Source: an uncultured Eubacterium sp.
GTDB lineage: Bacteria; Bacillota; Clostridia; Lachnospirales; Lachnospiraceae
Length of the DNA: 22,864 nt
Reading direction: 5' to 3'
Assembly: GCA_946611445.1 (NCBI GenBank)
Contig: CAMODP010000007.1
Span: 1 to 22,864, forward strand
Part shown: positions 14,559-22,731 of the stretch, piece after piece
Position numbering within the stretch: position 1 is the stretch's first letter
How the letters are laid out: every line of letters begins with the position of its first letter
Notes under the pieces: model-generated
What the model saw: only the letters and a program-made list of their open reading frames with translations
Databases searched by the model: none
What the model was told of the DNA's origin: nothing
Made by a program: the position numbers and the translations under genes

Positions 14559-16959
14559 CGTATTCTACCTCCTTGCGGAATAAGATGTGCTCCGGCTTGA
14601 TGGGGAGCGATGTAAAGCTGGCATTGCAGGCGTTGCAGACCGCGTTGGCGATCGCGCCGGCCGTCGGCACCATTCCCGGCTCTCCGATGCCCTTGGCGCC
14701 GTACGGCCCCTCGGGATGTCCGTTTTCAACCAGGGTAAGCTTTGCTTCAAATGCAGAATCCATAAAGGTCGGGACCTTGTAGTCTACCATATTTCCGTTG
14801 CGCAGCTGCCCGTCCTCGTAAATCATCTCTTCCATGAGCGCATGTCCCATGCCCATGATGATGGACCCCTCGATCTGCTGCAGGCAGCCGGTCGGATTGA
14901 TGGCCTTGCCCACATCATGACCGGCGCCGATCCGCTGTATCTTCACCCGCCCGGTAATGGGGTTAACCTTCACGACAGCCGCCTGTGCGCCTATCATCCA
15001 CATGACCGTAGGCCGTTCAGACTGCCGGCCGTCAAATGGCGGCGGATCAAAAATATCCGAAGATCCGTATCGTCCGATGGCGATCACCGGAGCCTGCTCA
15101 TGCATGATGCCGCTGCTGCCGACATCATTGATGTGAATTCTCTTTGTCTCATCTGTTTTGTGCTGGATCCAGCCTTCGCTGGTATAGTCGATCTCTTCCT
15201 CGCTGCAGCCCCATTTGATGGCCGCCAGGGCGCAGAGCTGCTGTTTGATGCCTTCGCAGGCCTCCAGGATCGCGTTGCCCGAATGGAAGGTAGACCGGGA
15301 GGATGTCGTTGTCTTGTCAAACGGCGTCTGATCGGTATCCACCTGCGGTACGCTGACTTTGTCAAAATCTATGCCGAGCGACTGTGCCGCGAACTGGGCC
15401 ATGGTCGTCGTCACGCCCTGTCCCATCTCCCGGCTGGCAGACCATATGAACAGTGAGCCGTTGCCGTTCATCTTCAGCACGCAGGAAGTCGTCGAAGGCG
15501 TTCCCGTGAGCTTGTTAAAGCAGCAGATTCCCTTCCCGCAGAGGTTGCCCTCTTCATCCGTCCAGCGCAGCGGCAGCTTTTCCCAGCTGATGTTGCGGGC
15601 GGCTGCCCGGAGGCATTCGTCCACCGCACAGGTGGAAATGATCTCACCGGTAATGCCGGAATCTCCGTCATGGAGACAGTTCTTCAGACGGAATGCCAGC
15701 GGATCCATCCGCAGCTTTCTGGCAACGATATCCATCTGCCGCTCATGCAGCGTGCATGCTTCCGACACGCCGAATCCCCTGTACGCGGTCCCCAGTGTCC
15801 TGTTTGTCATATATACCCAGGTATCCACCTGCGCGTTCGGGATCTTGTAAGGACCGTTCGCGGCAAAGCCGGCATTATAGTTCACGCGGGGGTTTGTCGT
15901 CACATAGGCGCCGGCGTCCCAGTAGCCGCGCACCTGCTGCGCGGTAATCGTTCCGTCCTTTTTTACACCCGTCTTGATATAATACTGCACGGCAGAGCGG
16001 CAGACAGAGGCAAGGAACTCTTCACTCCGGTCGAAAGTCAGCCTGACCGGTCTCCCGCCGCAGCGAAACGACAGGGCAATGGCGATCGGCTCTGCCCGGA
16101 CCTCATACTTGCCTCCGAATCCTCCACCGATCTCTGTCAGGGTCAGTCTGACCTTTTCCTCCGGAACATGGAAGATGCCAGCCAGCAGGCCCCGGATCCC
16201 AAACGGAGACTGATTCGGCGTCCAGACCCGGATCTCCTTCGTGTGCGGATTTGCGACAGCCGTCGCCGTATGCGTCTCCATCAGCGTATGCTGCAGCTGC
16301 CCCAGACGGAACTGGGACTCCACTACCAGATCCGCCTCGGCAAACCCCTTCTCCACGTCTCCCTTCTTCAGGTGGAACCGGTCTCCTATATTTGTCCCCT
16401 GCACAGGAAAGCAGGCGGAACCGCACTTGTAGCTGTTCCAGTCTTCGTGGATCAGCACTTCGTTTTTCATGGAATCCTCCAGGGAATTGACCACCGGAAG
16501 AAGCTCATATTCCACATCGATCAGTTTCAGAGCCTCCTGCGCGCTCTGTTCATCCTCGGCTGCCACCGCCGCCACAGGCTCGCCCTGATAACGCACCTTG
16601 TCGACTGCCATCATCGGCTGATCCGCGATAAAGGAACCAAAAAGATCCGGGTAGTCTTTCCCGGTGATTACGGCCCACACGCCGGGAGCCTCAGCGGCAC
16701 GGGACGTGTCAATGCTCTTGATCCTGGCATGCGGATGAGGACTGCGCAGCACCTTCGCGCACAGCTGCCCCTGCAGATTCAGATCCGCCCCGAACAGAGC
16801 CGTGCCAGTGACCTTTGCGACCGCATCCTTGCGCAGCTGCGTGTGGCCGATGATCTTTTCTGTTCCGTCCGTATCTTTCCGGTGCACTACGAGGCGATCC
16901 CAGTCGCTCCCTTCGGGATGAAACTCCTCACAGGGAACAAGTCTGTCTATATCTGACAA
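14542..16959 (-). CDS. Molybdenum hydroxylase, molybdopterin-binding large subunit (805 aa)
   Basis: This is the catalytic subunit of a xanthine-dehydrogenase-family enzyme, hydroxylating a ring carbon or aldehyde with water as oxygen source. Visible features are KDAVAKVTGTALFGADL, which opens the conserved region near residue 44, GGGFGGK (278-284), AYRGFGVSEA, EMGQGVTTTMAQFAAQSLG and the catalytic GAKGIGEPG with Glu760. The start is taken as TTG at 16959 because AAAGGAGG lies about 6-7 nt before it; an ATG at 17028 would include a hairpin and non-conserved sequence and has no site. The first 38 residues have no counterpart in the core family. The yqeB gene downstream points to the selenium-dependent subgroup. 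The substrate is unknown; xanthine is possible by family, but no purine-degradation genes are near. Confidence 0.92.
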   Translation of the reverse strand: MSDIDRLVPCEEFHPEGSDWDRLVVHRKDTDGTEKIIGHTQLRKDAVAKVTGTALFGADLNLQGQLCAKVLRSPHPHARIKSIDTSRAAEAPGVWAVITGKDYPDLFGSFIADQPMMAVDKVRYQGEPVAAVAAEDEQSAQEALKLIDVEYELLPVVNSLEDSMKNEVLIHEDWNSYKCGSACFPVQGTNIGDRFHLKKGDVEKGFAEADLVVESQFRLGQLQHTLMETHTATAVANPHTKEIRVWTPNQSPFGIRGLLAGIFHVPEEKVRLTLTEIGGGFGGKYEVRAEPIAIALSFRCGGRPVRLTFDRSEEFLASVCRSAVQYYIKTGVKKDGTITAQQVRGYWDAGAYVTTNPRVNYNAGFAANGPYKIPNAQVDTWVYMTNRTLGTAYRGFGVSEACTLHERQMDIVARKLRMDPLAFRLKNCLHDGDSGITGEIISTCAVDECLRAAARNISWEKLPLRWTDEEGNLCGKGICCFNKLTGTPSTTSCVLKMNGNGSLFIWSASREMGQGVTTTMAQFAAQSLGIDFDKVSVPQVDTDQTPFDKTTTSSRSTFHSGNAILEACEGIKQQLCALAAIKWGCSEEEIDYTSEGWIQHKTDETKRIHINDVGSSGIMHEQAPVIAIGRYGSSDIFDPPPFDGRQSERPTVMWMIGAQAAVVKVNPITGRVKIQRIGAGHDVGKAINPTGCLQQIEGSIIMGMGHALMEEMIYEDGQLRNGNMVDYKVPTFMDSAFEAKLTLVENGHPEGPYGAKGIGEPGMVPTAGAIANAVCNACNASFTSLPIKPEHILFRKEVEYDAAEI

Positions 16960-16998
16960 AATGCTCCTCCTTTCTCTCCTGCATCCGTTTAGCAAAGC

Positions 16999-17026
16999 GC
17001 GCTCTGACGGGCATCCGCCAGAGCGC
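16999..17026 (-). repeat. Hairpin between the dehydrogenase and the hydroxylase large subunit
   Basis: GCGCTCTG (16999-17006) pairs with CAGAGCGC (17019-17026); inside, CGG/CCG extends the stem after one mismatch, leaving a GCAT loop. It lies 13 nt after the stop of the dehydrogenase gene. No strong T-run follows on the minus strand. It may be a partial terminator or transcript-stability element and argues against an upstream start for the large subunit. Confidence 0.55.
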
Positions 17027-17039
17027 ATCCGCAGTCATC

Positions 17040-17990
17040 TTATTTCTCCGGCATCTCCCAGTTGAAGAAGCTCCAGTATGGTTCGCTGATCCGCTTTGCG
17101 AAATCAGCCATATCCACCTTGGACCAGTCGTAGTAGCCCTTGCCGGATTTTACGCCGAATTCTTTTTTCTCGTAATGTTCCCTGATCGAAGGCATTGCCT
17201 CTTTTGCGTCGCTCAGATCCTTGAACAGGTAGTTTTCGATGTCGTAATTCAGGTCTACGCCGGAGTTGTCGATGTGTTCAAAGATACCGATCTTCGTGTA
17301 CCGCGGCATAAAGCTGTACATGGCCGCCTTGTCCACGTCCCTGGGATCGGCGATGCCGCGCTCCACAATATTGATGGCTTCGCGGAACAGCGCGTGCTGC
17401 AGACGGTTCGCAATGAAGCCGGGCGCGTTCTTTTTCAGGACTACTACGGCCCTGTCAGCAGATTCCAGCAGTTCTACGGCGCCTTCCGTCACACCGTCTT
17501 TCGTTTTCACGCTCTTGACGACCTCGAAATACGGCACAAGATGCGGCGGGAAGAACGGATGGGCCACGATCATGCGGTCCGCGAATTTGTCCAGGCCTTC
17601 CACCAGATCATCCGCGGAAAGGGCGGATGTCGTCGAGATGATCGCCTTCGGATCCGTGATGTATTTTTCGATCTCCGCGTAGATCCCGTGCTTGACCGGA
17701 ATGTTCTCGAAAGCGCATTCAAAGACATAGTCCGCGTCCGCGATCGTGCTGTAATCCTGGGTGTAATGCAGGCAGCCACGGCAGGCCTCATACTGCGCCT
17801 CCGTCACCAGGCCCTGGTCCATCAGGGCCTTGAAGAATGTCTCATACTGCTGTTCGCTTTTTACCTGCAGCTCGTCATTGACGGCAAACAGGGTGGTCCT
17901 GTACCCATGACCGGTGAAAAGCACCGCCATGCTCGTGCCGATCATTCCGGTCCCGATAATGGCTATGTTGTGAATATGTTCCAGTTTCAT
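17040..17990 (-). CDS. 3-hydroxyacyl-CoA dehydrogenase-like NAD-dependent oxidoreductase (316 aa)
   Basis: This is an NAD-dependent dehydrogenase of the 3-hydroxyacyl-CoA dehydrogenase superfamily, oxidising a beta-hydroxy group. Residues 8-22 (NIAIIGTGMIGTSMA) form the nucleotide-binding turn. ISTTSALSADDL is the conserved mid-region and AHPFFPPHLVPYFEVVKS holds the catalytic His144. The C-terminal domain ends with GVKSGKGYYDW. The HPFFPP form, rather than the HFFNP of fatty-acid enzymes, is closer to the lambda-crystallin, L-gulonate 3-dehydrogenase and carnitine-dehydrogenase branch, which act on free beta-hydroxy acids. This suggests, but does not prove, a non-CoA substrate. AGGAGG lies 7 nt before the ATG. 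It follows the MBL-fold gene by 19 nt in one operon. Confidence 0.88.
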   Translation of the reverse strand: MKLEHIHNIAIIGTGMIGTSMAVLFTGHGYRTTLFAVNDELQVKSEQQYETFFKALMDQGLVTEAQYEACRGCLHYTQDYSTIADADYVFECAFENIPVKHGIYAEIEKYITDPKAIISTTSALSADDLVEGLDKFADRMIVAHPFFPPHLVPYFEVVKSVKTKDGVTEGAVELLESADRAVVVLKKNAPGFIANRLQHALFREAINIVERGIADPRDVDKAAMYSFMPRYTKIGIFEHIDNSGVDLNYDIENYLFKDLSDAKEAMPSIREHYEKKEFGVKSGKGYYDWSKVDMADFAKRISEPYWSFFNWEMPEK

Positions 17991-18009
17991 CCTGCGTCCT
18001 CCTGCCCCG

Positions 18010-18873
18010 TCACTTCCCGAGCTTGTTCATGACATAATCATAGGCGACCATGACGTTGTGCTCCTGGATATAGTCCATGGCGTCAGCCTGTCCGATATCG
18101 ACCGGGCAGCGGTCCGCAAAGCTGATCTTCTTCACGCACTCTTCTTTGGACCAGCCCTTTGCGATGCCGTCAGACACAGCAGAAAACCAGTCATAAAGGA
18201 GCTGTTTGTTCTCGTAGATCGCTTCCTTGCCGCAGACGGGGCCGTGGCCCGGAACGATGTATTTCACATCGAGCGTGTTCAGGAAATCCAGTGTCTTGAA
18301 CAGTTCATCCGGCATGGCGGAATGCAGCCAGATCTGGCAGTCCTTGAAGATGGTGTCTCCGACGAAGGCCACTTTTTCTTCGGGAACATAGATGATGATA
18401 TTCGCGTCGGAGTGGCCGGGCGCGTAATACAGTTCAAAGGTATGGTCGCCCAGCTTCAGCGTCATTCTCTCGGAGAAGGTGACCTGCGGCATGTTGATGA
18501 TGTAATCCTTCTCCTCCGGCATGTACTTCAGGCCTTCAGGATCCTGGTTTCTGATGACGTCCACGCTGTAGTCATAGGTAGTCTGGTTGAATGCGGGCGG
18601 AATCTTCCAGAAGGTTTTCTTCAGGTTCTCATGTCCGATGACGATGGACTCGCCGGCGAACCAGTGATTGCCGAAGATGTGGTCAATGTGCGACTCTGTG
18701 TTGATCAGATAGCGGATCGGTCCCCGTTCCCTGGCGAACGCGCGCATCTCGAGGAGGGGCGTGATCCACTGGGCGGTATCGATAAAGACGGATCCCTCGG
18801 AGGTGAATACAATACTGGGGTTGCAGCCCCGGATCTCTGTCTCGGCATATACGTTGGGTGTTAACTGCTGCAT
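18010..18873 (-). CDS. Metallo-beta-lactamase-fold hydrolase with a Glu in the first metal-ligand position (287 aa)
   Basis: This is a soluble MBL-superfamily hydrolase. The metal-binding motif reads NTESHIDHIFGN (58-69): His62, Asp64 and His65 fit the usual HxHxDH pattern, but the first His is replaced by Glu60. Other ligands are present: PGHS (His154), VGDTIF (Asp173) and VPGHGPV (His210). Superfamily members cleave thioesters, lactones, phosphate esters or amides. No signal peptide is seen, so it acts in the cytoplasm. The start at 18873 is chosen over an in-frame ATG at 18936 because AAGGAG precedes it and the longer form would overlap the upstream gene. It lies 25 nt after the HPr-kinase-like gene. 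In this pathway a thioesterase, lactonase or phosphoesterase role is plausible but undecided. Confidence 0.88.
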   Translation of the reverse strand: MQQLTPNVYAETEIRGCNPSIVFTSEGSVFIDTAQWITPLLEMRAFARERGPIRYLINTESHIDHIFGNHWFAGESIVIGHENLKKTFWKIPPAFNQTTYDYSVDVIRNQDPEGLKYMPEEKDYIINMPQVTFSERMTLKLGDHTFELYYAPGHSDANIIIYVPEEKVAFVGDTIFKDCQIWLHSAMPDELFKTLDFLNTLDVKYIVPGHGPVCGKEAIYENKQLLYDWFSAVSDGIAKGWSKEECVKKISFADRCPVDIGQADAMDYIQEHNVMVAYDYVMNKLGK

Positions 18874-18898
18874 ACTGTTCTCCTTATTCTCTGTGTGT

Positions 18899-19804
18899 TC
18901 AGAACTCCTGTTCCATAATCTTCTCAATCTCGTCAAACAGGATCTGCGGGGATTTCGCGCGGATCATGTAGAACGGTCTGCCGGCGGCAAACTGCGAGCA
19001 GAATTTCGCTCTGTGCTGTCTGCGGACGGGATCATCATCCACTACCGGCATAGCCAGGCCGTTCACGCCGCAGAGGAGCTGATTCATGCCAAAGAAGTTC
19101 ATCAGCGAATGGAAAAGCTGGTAGGAAGCCTCAAACTGTCCCATCTTGGTGACCTGGGTCTGGAAATGGCCGTCGATGCAGGGCATGATGCACAGATCCA
19201 TCTTGCAGGGCTCATATACCATCTTCATATCCGGCTCTTTGCCGAAGAACATGGTCACGCCCTGATCCTGATCCGGCAGGTCGCTTCGCTCGGTGCCTTT
19301 CGCCCTCTTGCGGACATAGATGTTTTTGGAGCCGTACAGCGCCAGCCCGTCTTCGTCGGTAACGGTCGTCTCAGTGGAGAACAGATCCGCGCCGCGCGCG
19401 CAGCCTTCCAGCTGTGTCATGGACTTGCCGTGGTTGTTCTCGCCGCCTACGAGCAGGATGCCTTTGCCCTTGTAGATGATGCTGGAGGAATGGAAAGGAT
19501 GCATGCCGCACTTGTCCATCTCATTGGCCAGCATGGATACCATGATCTTGTTGAGCTCGCCTTCCTCCCAGAAGCTGTTCAGAGTCAGGACCCCGTTTTC
19601 AAACGTGATGCTTTTCACCGGCTCGTCGTAGTTCCAGATGATATCCGCCTTCTCCTTTGTCACCTTGTCGGAAACTTCGACAGTTCCCAGACGGTAATTC
19701 AGGAAGGACATATCTTCAGCGATCTTATCTCTGTCCGGTCCGCCGATTACATCAAAGCGGATGGCCGCCTTGCCGGATGACAGCTGTTCAGAAAAAACCT
19801 TCAT
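18899..19804 (-). CDS. HPr-kinase/PEPCK-like P-loop protein (301 aa)
   Basis: The middle of the protein has SSSIIYKGKGILLVGGENNHGKS (about 106-128), ending in a Walker A motif GENNHGKS, with the preceding beta strand and spacing typical of HPr kinase/phosphorylase and PEP-carboxykinase-like domains. Following segments (ADLFSTETTVTDEDGLALYG) match the position of the strand carrying the second nucleotide/metal motif, though the acidic pair is not classical. The first 100 residues and the last 100 are not recognised; no membrane segment or signal is seen. GGAGAG lies 6 nt before the ATG. It sits between the ATP-binding phosphotransferase subunit (57-nt gap) and the MBL hydrolase (25-nt gap). 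HPr itself is not encoded nearby. It could phosphorylate a small molecule or regulate the phosphotransferase. The function is unknown. Confidence 0.6.
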   Translation of the reverse strand: MKVFSEQLSSGKAAIRFDVIGGPDRDKIAEDMSFLNYRLGTVEVSDKVTKEKADIIWNYDEPVKSITFENGVLTLNSFWEEGELNKIMVSMLANEMDKCGMHPFHSSSIIYKGKGILLVGGENNHGKSMTQLEGCARGADLFSTETTVTDEDGLALYGSKNIYVRKRAKGTERSDLPDQDQGVTMFFGKEPDMKMVYEPCKMDLCIMPCIDGHFQTQVTKMGQFEASYQLFHSLMNFFGMNQLLCGVNGLAMPVVDDDPVRRQHRAKFCSQFAAGRPFYMIRAKSPQILFDEIEKIMEQEF

Positions 19805-19861
19805 GTGTTTCTCTCCTTTTTAAAAATATCATTATACTGCGACTCTGCAGGAAGGGATTGC

Positions 19862-20815
19862 TTACAGCGTGGTGATCGGGCGGGACTGCAGCATATACAG
19901 CTGTCCGTCTTCCTCGAAGGCCCACTCCACGTCCTCGGGTTTTCCGTAGAACTCTTCGATCCGGTTGGCCACATCCACCAGGTCTTTGATATTCTGTTCC
20001 GTCAGGACCGGCTCCTCGCGGATCTCATCCGGCACCGGGATCTCCTTTGTGCCGCCTTTGTCAGACAGGCGCACAACCATGGTCTCTTTCTCGGAGATAT
20101 ACTCTGTGACGACTTCCAGTGTCTTCTTGTTGATCCAGAGGTTGTCAGGCGTCACGATGCCGGAGACGACACTTTCGCCGAGTCCCCATGCCGCCTCGAT
20201 CATGCAGACTGCAGGATCCTTTGTGACCGGATTCTGGGTAAACATGACGCCGGCCTTCTGGGAATTGACCATCTTCTGCACGACAACGGCGATGGAAACC
20301 TCTTCTTCCCTGAAGCCTTTCTCTCTGCGGTAAAAGATCGCGCGGTCATTGTAAAGGGAAGCCCAGCATTCCTTCACAAAGCGGACAAGATCCTCCTCGC
20401 CGATGACGAACAGATAGGTCTCCTGCTGTCCGGCAAAGGAGGCATCATCCAGATCCTCAGCCGTCCCGCTGGACCGCACCGCAACCGGTCCGTTGTTGAA
20501 CCTGGCGTAATACTGCTTCAGCTCCTGATCCATATCCTCCGGCATCGCCGTATCGCAGATTTTTTTCCGGATCTTCTCAGCCGTCTCGATCAGATTGGCA
20601 TTGCTGGAAAAATCGATTGTTTTGATCGTGTCCAGCGCAAACTGGCGGAGACCGCAGCGGTCCATAAACTCGTTGAACATCTCAGACCGGACGATAAAGC
20701 CCTCCGGCACCCGCAGTCCCGCGCGGAACATGCGGCACAGGCTGGCACCCTTGCCGCCGGCTGCCAGGGCCAGCTGCTCATCCGGTATCTCATCAAACCA
20801 TGCTAAACGTCCCAT
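19862..20815 (-). CDS. PEP-synthase-like ATP-binding subunit, stand-alone (317 aa)
   Basis: This protein corresponds to only the N-terminal, ATP-binding domain of PEP synthase. GGKGASL (20-26) is followed by VAVRSSGTAEDLDDAS (111-126) and FAGQQETYL, then VMFTQNPVT and EAAWGLGESVVSG. It ends with DVEWAFE and LYMLQSRPITT, exactly where the domain ends in full-length enzymes of about 790-870 aa. The domain transfers phosphate (AMP plus Pi products in the family) from ATP to a histidine on a swivelling domain. That histidine domain is in the preceding gene, so the two products should form one enzyme, as in phenylphosphate synthase of Thauera aromatica and in contrast to single-chain PEP synthase and rifampin phosphotransferase. 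GGAG lies 7 nt before the ATG. The gap to the preceding gene is 185 nt and holds hairpins. Confidence 0.88.
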   Translation of the reverse strand: MGRLAWFDEIPDEQLALAAGGKGASLCRMFRAGLRVPEGFIVRSEMFNEFMDRCGLRQFALDTIKTIDFSSNANLIETAEKIRKKICDTAMPEDMDQELKQYYARFNNGPVAVRSSGTAEDLDDASFAGQQETYLFVIGEEDLVRFVKECWASLYNDRAIFYRREKGFREEEVSIAVVVQKMVNSQKAGVMFTQNPVTKDPAVCMIEAAWGLGESVVSGIVTPDNLWINKKTLEVVTEYISEKETMVVRLSDKGGTKEIPVPDEIREEPVLTEQNIKDLVDVANRIEEFYGKPEDVEWAFEEDGQLYMLQSRPITTL

Positions 20816-20910
20816 TCTCTCACTCCATACTTATTCTGTGTACTGTATTATCTGTGCCTGTGTGTTCCCGATTTCTTCTGCTGTGCGCGGCAGAATGGAA
20901 TGATGAAAGT

Positions 20911-20963
20911 CAGAGCCAGCAGTCTGTATATGCCGCTGGCTCTGATCATCTGCCTTCCGGCAG
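20911..20963 (-). repeat. Two hairpins between the phosphotransferase subunit genes
   Basis: CAGAGCCAGC (20911-20920) pairs perfectly with GCTGGCTCTG (20935-20944) around a 14-nt loop, and a second small stem CTGCC-TTCC-GGCAG lies at 20950-20963. They sit in the 185-nt gap after the phosphohistidine subunit. The minus-strand sequence after the large stem (ACTTTCATCATTCC) is only partly T-rich. They could attenuate transcription or protect the upstream message, making more of the first subunit than of the rest. Confidence 0.55.
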
Positions 20964-21000
20964 GGAACCCCCATGCCCTGCGCGGAGAGCATCCTGTTTA

Positions 21001-22710
21001 TCAGGAAATAATCTCAACCTTTCCGGTATTGCCGTCTACGCGGACTCTGTCTCCGGTCTTGATCAGCTGTGTGGCGCGTCTTGTGCCGACGACACACGGA
21101 ATGCCGAACTCACGGGAGACAACTGCCGGATGGGACAGGGCGCCGCCGGTATCTGTGACGAGCGCGCCGATCTGCGAGAAGCAGACGACCCAGGCCGGAT
21201 TTGTCATCTTGCAGACGAGGACTTCGCCCTTTTTGACATCGTCCAGATCCTTCGGATCCGTGATGAAGCGGGCTGTGCCCTCGTAAACACCCGGATATCC
21301 CGGAATACCCTTCAGGACAGTCTTGGAAATTTCTGCGTTGGTCTTCAGTTCTTCCTGCTCAGCCTCAAATTTCTGAGGATATCCCCACAATGTCTTGTAG
21401 GGCTCTTCATAGATCTGCCACTGCGTAGCCGTTCCGTACCACTCTCTCGGATGATGCTTTCTGGCTTCTGCCATGGCCGCGCGGTTCTTTGCCGCGATCT
21501 CTTTTGCAGGATAGTTCTTGTCAACGCCTGCGCAGCGGATATCTTCATATCCGAGCATGAAGATGTCTTCCGGATCATCGAGGATGCCTTCCTTTACGAA
21601 CATCTTGCCGATCTCCAGGAACATCAGACGCATATGGCTGAATACGCCCTGGTCCAGATAGAAGTGATGGTCCGGCGTGATCGGAGCCATCTGTACGCAC
21701 AGATGCAGATAATGACGCATCTTCGTGACCTTCTCGGGATCCTTGATCTTCTCGAACATCCGGTCAATGGCTTCCTGCTGCTCTCTCTTACAGGTCTCGT
21801 AATGATCGTCGAAATTATAGTCGCTCTTCAGGTAATCCTTGATCGTATCCAGAACCGGTGTCGGATCCTCATATACCGTCTTGTAGATGTACTCATGGGT
21901 GTACAGCGCATGGAAGCCGTACTCCTTGCGGTAGTCGTTCAGCATGTTGAAGAAGGTCTTGCCGTCCTCCGTCTCCTGGAGCTTCTCCATGATGACTTCC
22001 TTTTCGTTCTCTTCGAACATCTTGCGAAGCGCCGGATGCCCCTTTACGAACTCCTTCATGTTCCAGAGCTCACGGAGAGAGTCCCAGTTCCTGTCGTCTG
22101 TAGAGACGTTGATCTTGCCGACCTCATCATCAACCTGTCCGATGACCTCTTTGTAGTAATCCACAAAGTCGCTGGAAGCCTTGAACTGGGCCAGATTGAT
22201 GATCCAGTGAATCTTGAATGCGCGCTCCTGCATATCCAGGCAGTCTTCCATATGGATCAGGGCCTGCGGAATGGTGCTGTGCTCAAAATCAAAGTTCAGG
22301 ATCTTCTCCCAGTAGCCCTTGATCTCCGGGATGTATTCGGTTCTCCATCTCTCATAGAAGGACTCCGCGTACTCCGGCATGACCGTCATATAGTAAGTAA
22401 ACAGGCTGTTGGTCTGCTCCGGTTTTGTCTTGGGCGGCACAACCGCTGTATAGACATAACCGCCGATTTTCTTTGCAATCCACTCGCTGCCGATCGGCGC
22501 GCCGAATCGTCTGTACATATACTCGCAGGTCGGTCCCCACCAGCCGTTGCAGTCAAAATACAGCGGGGAGATCGGGTTCGGGCAGTGCAGATCATCATAA
22601 AACCAGAACAGACCTTTATCTTCGTCATTTTTCCATTCCGGCTTAATCGGATCATTTTCTCCGAAATAAGTAGCAAGGATTTTTTCGCTGCTCAATTCAT
22701 TCACCTCCAT
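21001..22710 (-). CDS. PEP-synthase-like phosphotransferase subunit with phosphohistidine swivel domain (569 aa)
   Basis: The C-terminal 100 residues are a PEP-utilising mobile domain: DTGGALSHPAVVSREFGIPC with the phospho-accepting His at about residue 527, and a terminal GDRVRVDGNTGKVEI. The first 400 residues resemble the substrate domain of rifampin-phosphotransferase-like and phenylphosphate-synthase-alpha-like proteins (for example DYRKEYGFHALYTHEY followed by EDPTPVLDTIKDYL). They are rich in Trp, Tyr and His, as expected for a pocket binding an aromatic or polar ligand. There is no ATP-binding domain; that is the next gene. The ATG at 22710 has no ribosome binding site. GGAGGTG lies immediately after it and fits a TTG start at 22695 (MSSEKIL), which I consider equally or more likely. 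It is the first gene of the right-hand unit, directly below operators D-F. The substrate phosphorylated is unknown. Confidence 0.85.
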   Translation of the reverse strand: MEVNELSSEKILATYFGENDPIKPEWKNDEDKGLFWFYDDLHCPNPISPLYFDCNGWWGPTCEYMYRRFGAPIGSEWIAKKIGGYVYTAVVPPKTKPEQTNSLFTYYMTVMPEYAESFYERWRTEYIPEIKGYWEKILNFDFEHSTIPQALIHMEDCLDMQERAFKIHWIINLAQFKASSDFVDYYKEVIGQVDDEVGKINVSTDDRNWDSLRELWNMKEFVKGHPALRKMFEENEKEVIMEKLQETEDGKTFFNMLNDYRKEYGFHALYTHEYIYKTVYEDPTPVLDTIKDYLKSDYNFDDHYETCKREQQEAIDRMFEKIKDPEKVTKMRHYLHLCVQMAPITPDHHFYLDQGVFSHMRLMFLEIGKMFVKEGILDDPEDIFMLGYEDIRCAGVDKNYPAKEIAAKNRAAMAEARKHHPREWYGTATQWQIYEEPYKTLWGYPQKFEAEQEELKTNAEISKTVLKGIPGYPGVYEGTARFITDPKDLDDVKKGEVLVCKMTNPAWVVCFSQIGALVTDTGGALSHPAVVSREFGIPCVVGTRRATQLIKTGDRVRVDGNTGKVEIIS

Positions 22711-22731
22711 AAATATATTTACGTTGTCTGC

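Noticed and set aside
20610..20625. AATCGATTG inside the ATP-binding subunit gene as another operator
   Set aside because: It is an incomplete match inside coding sequence without a second copy or promoter.
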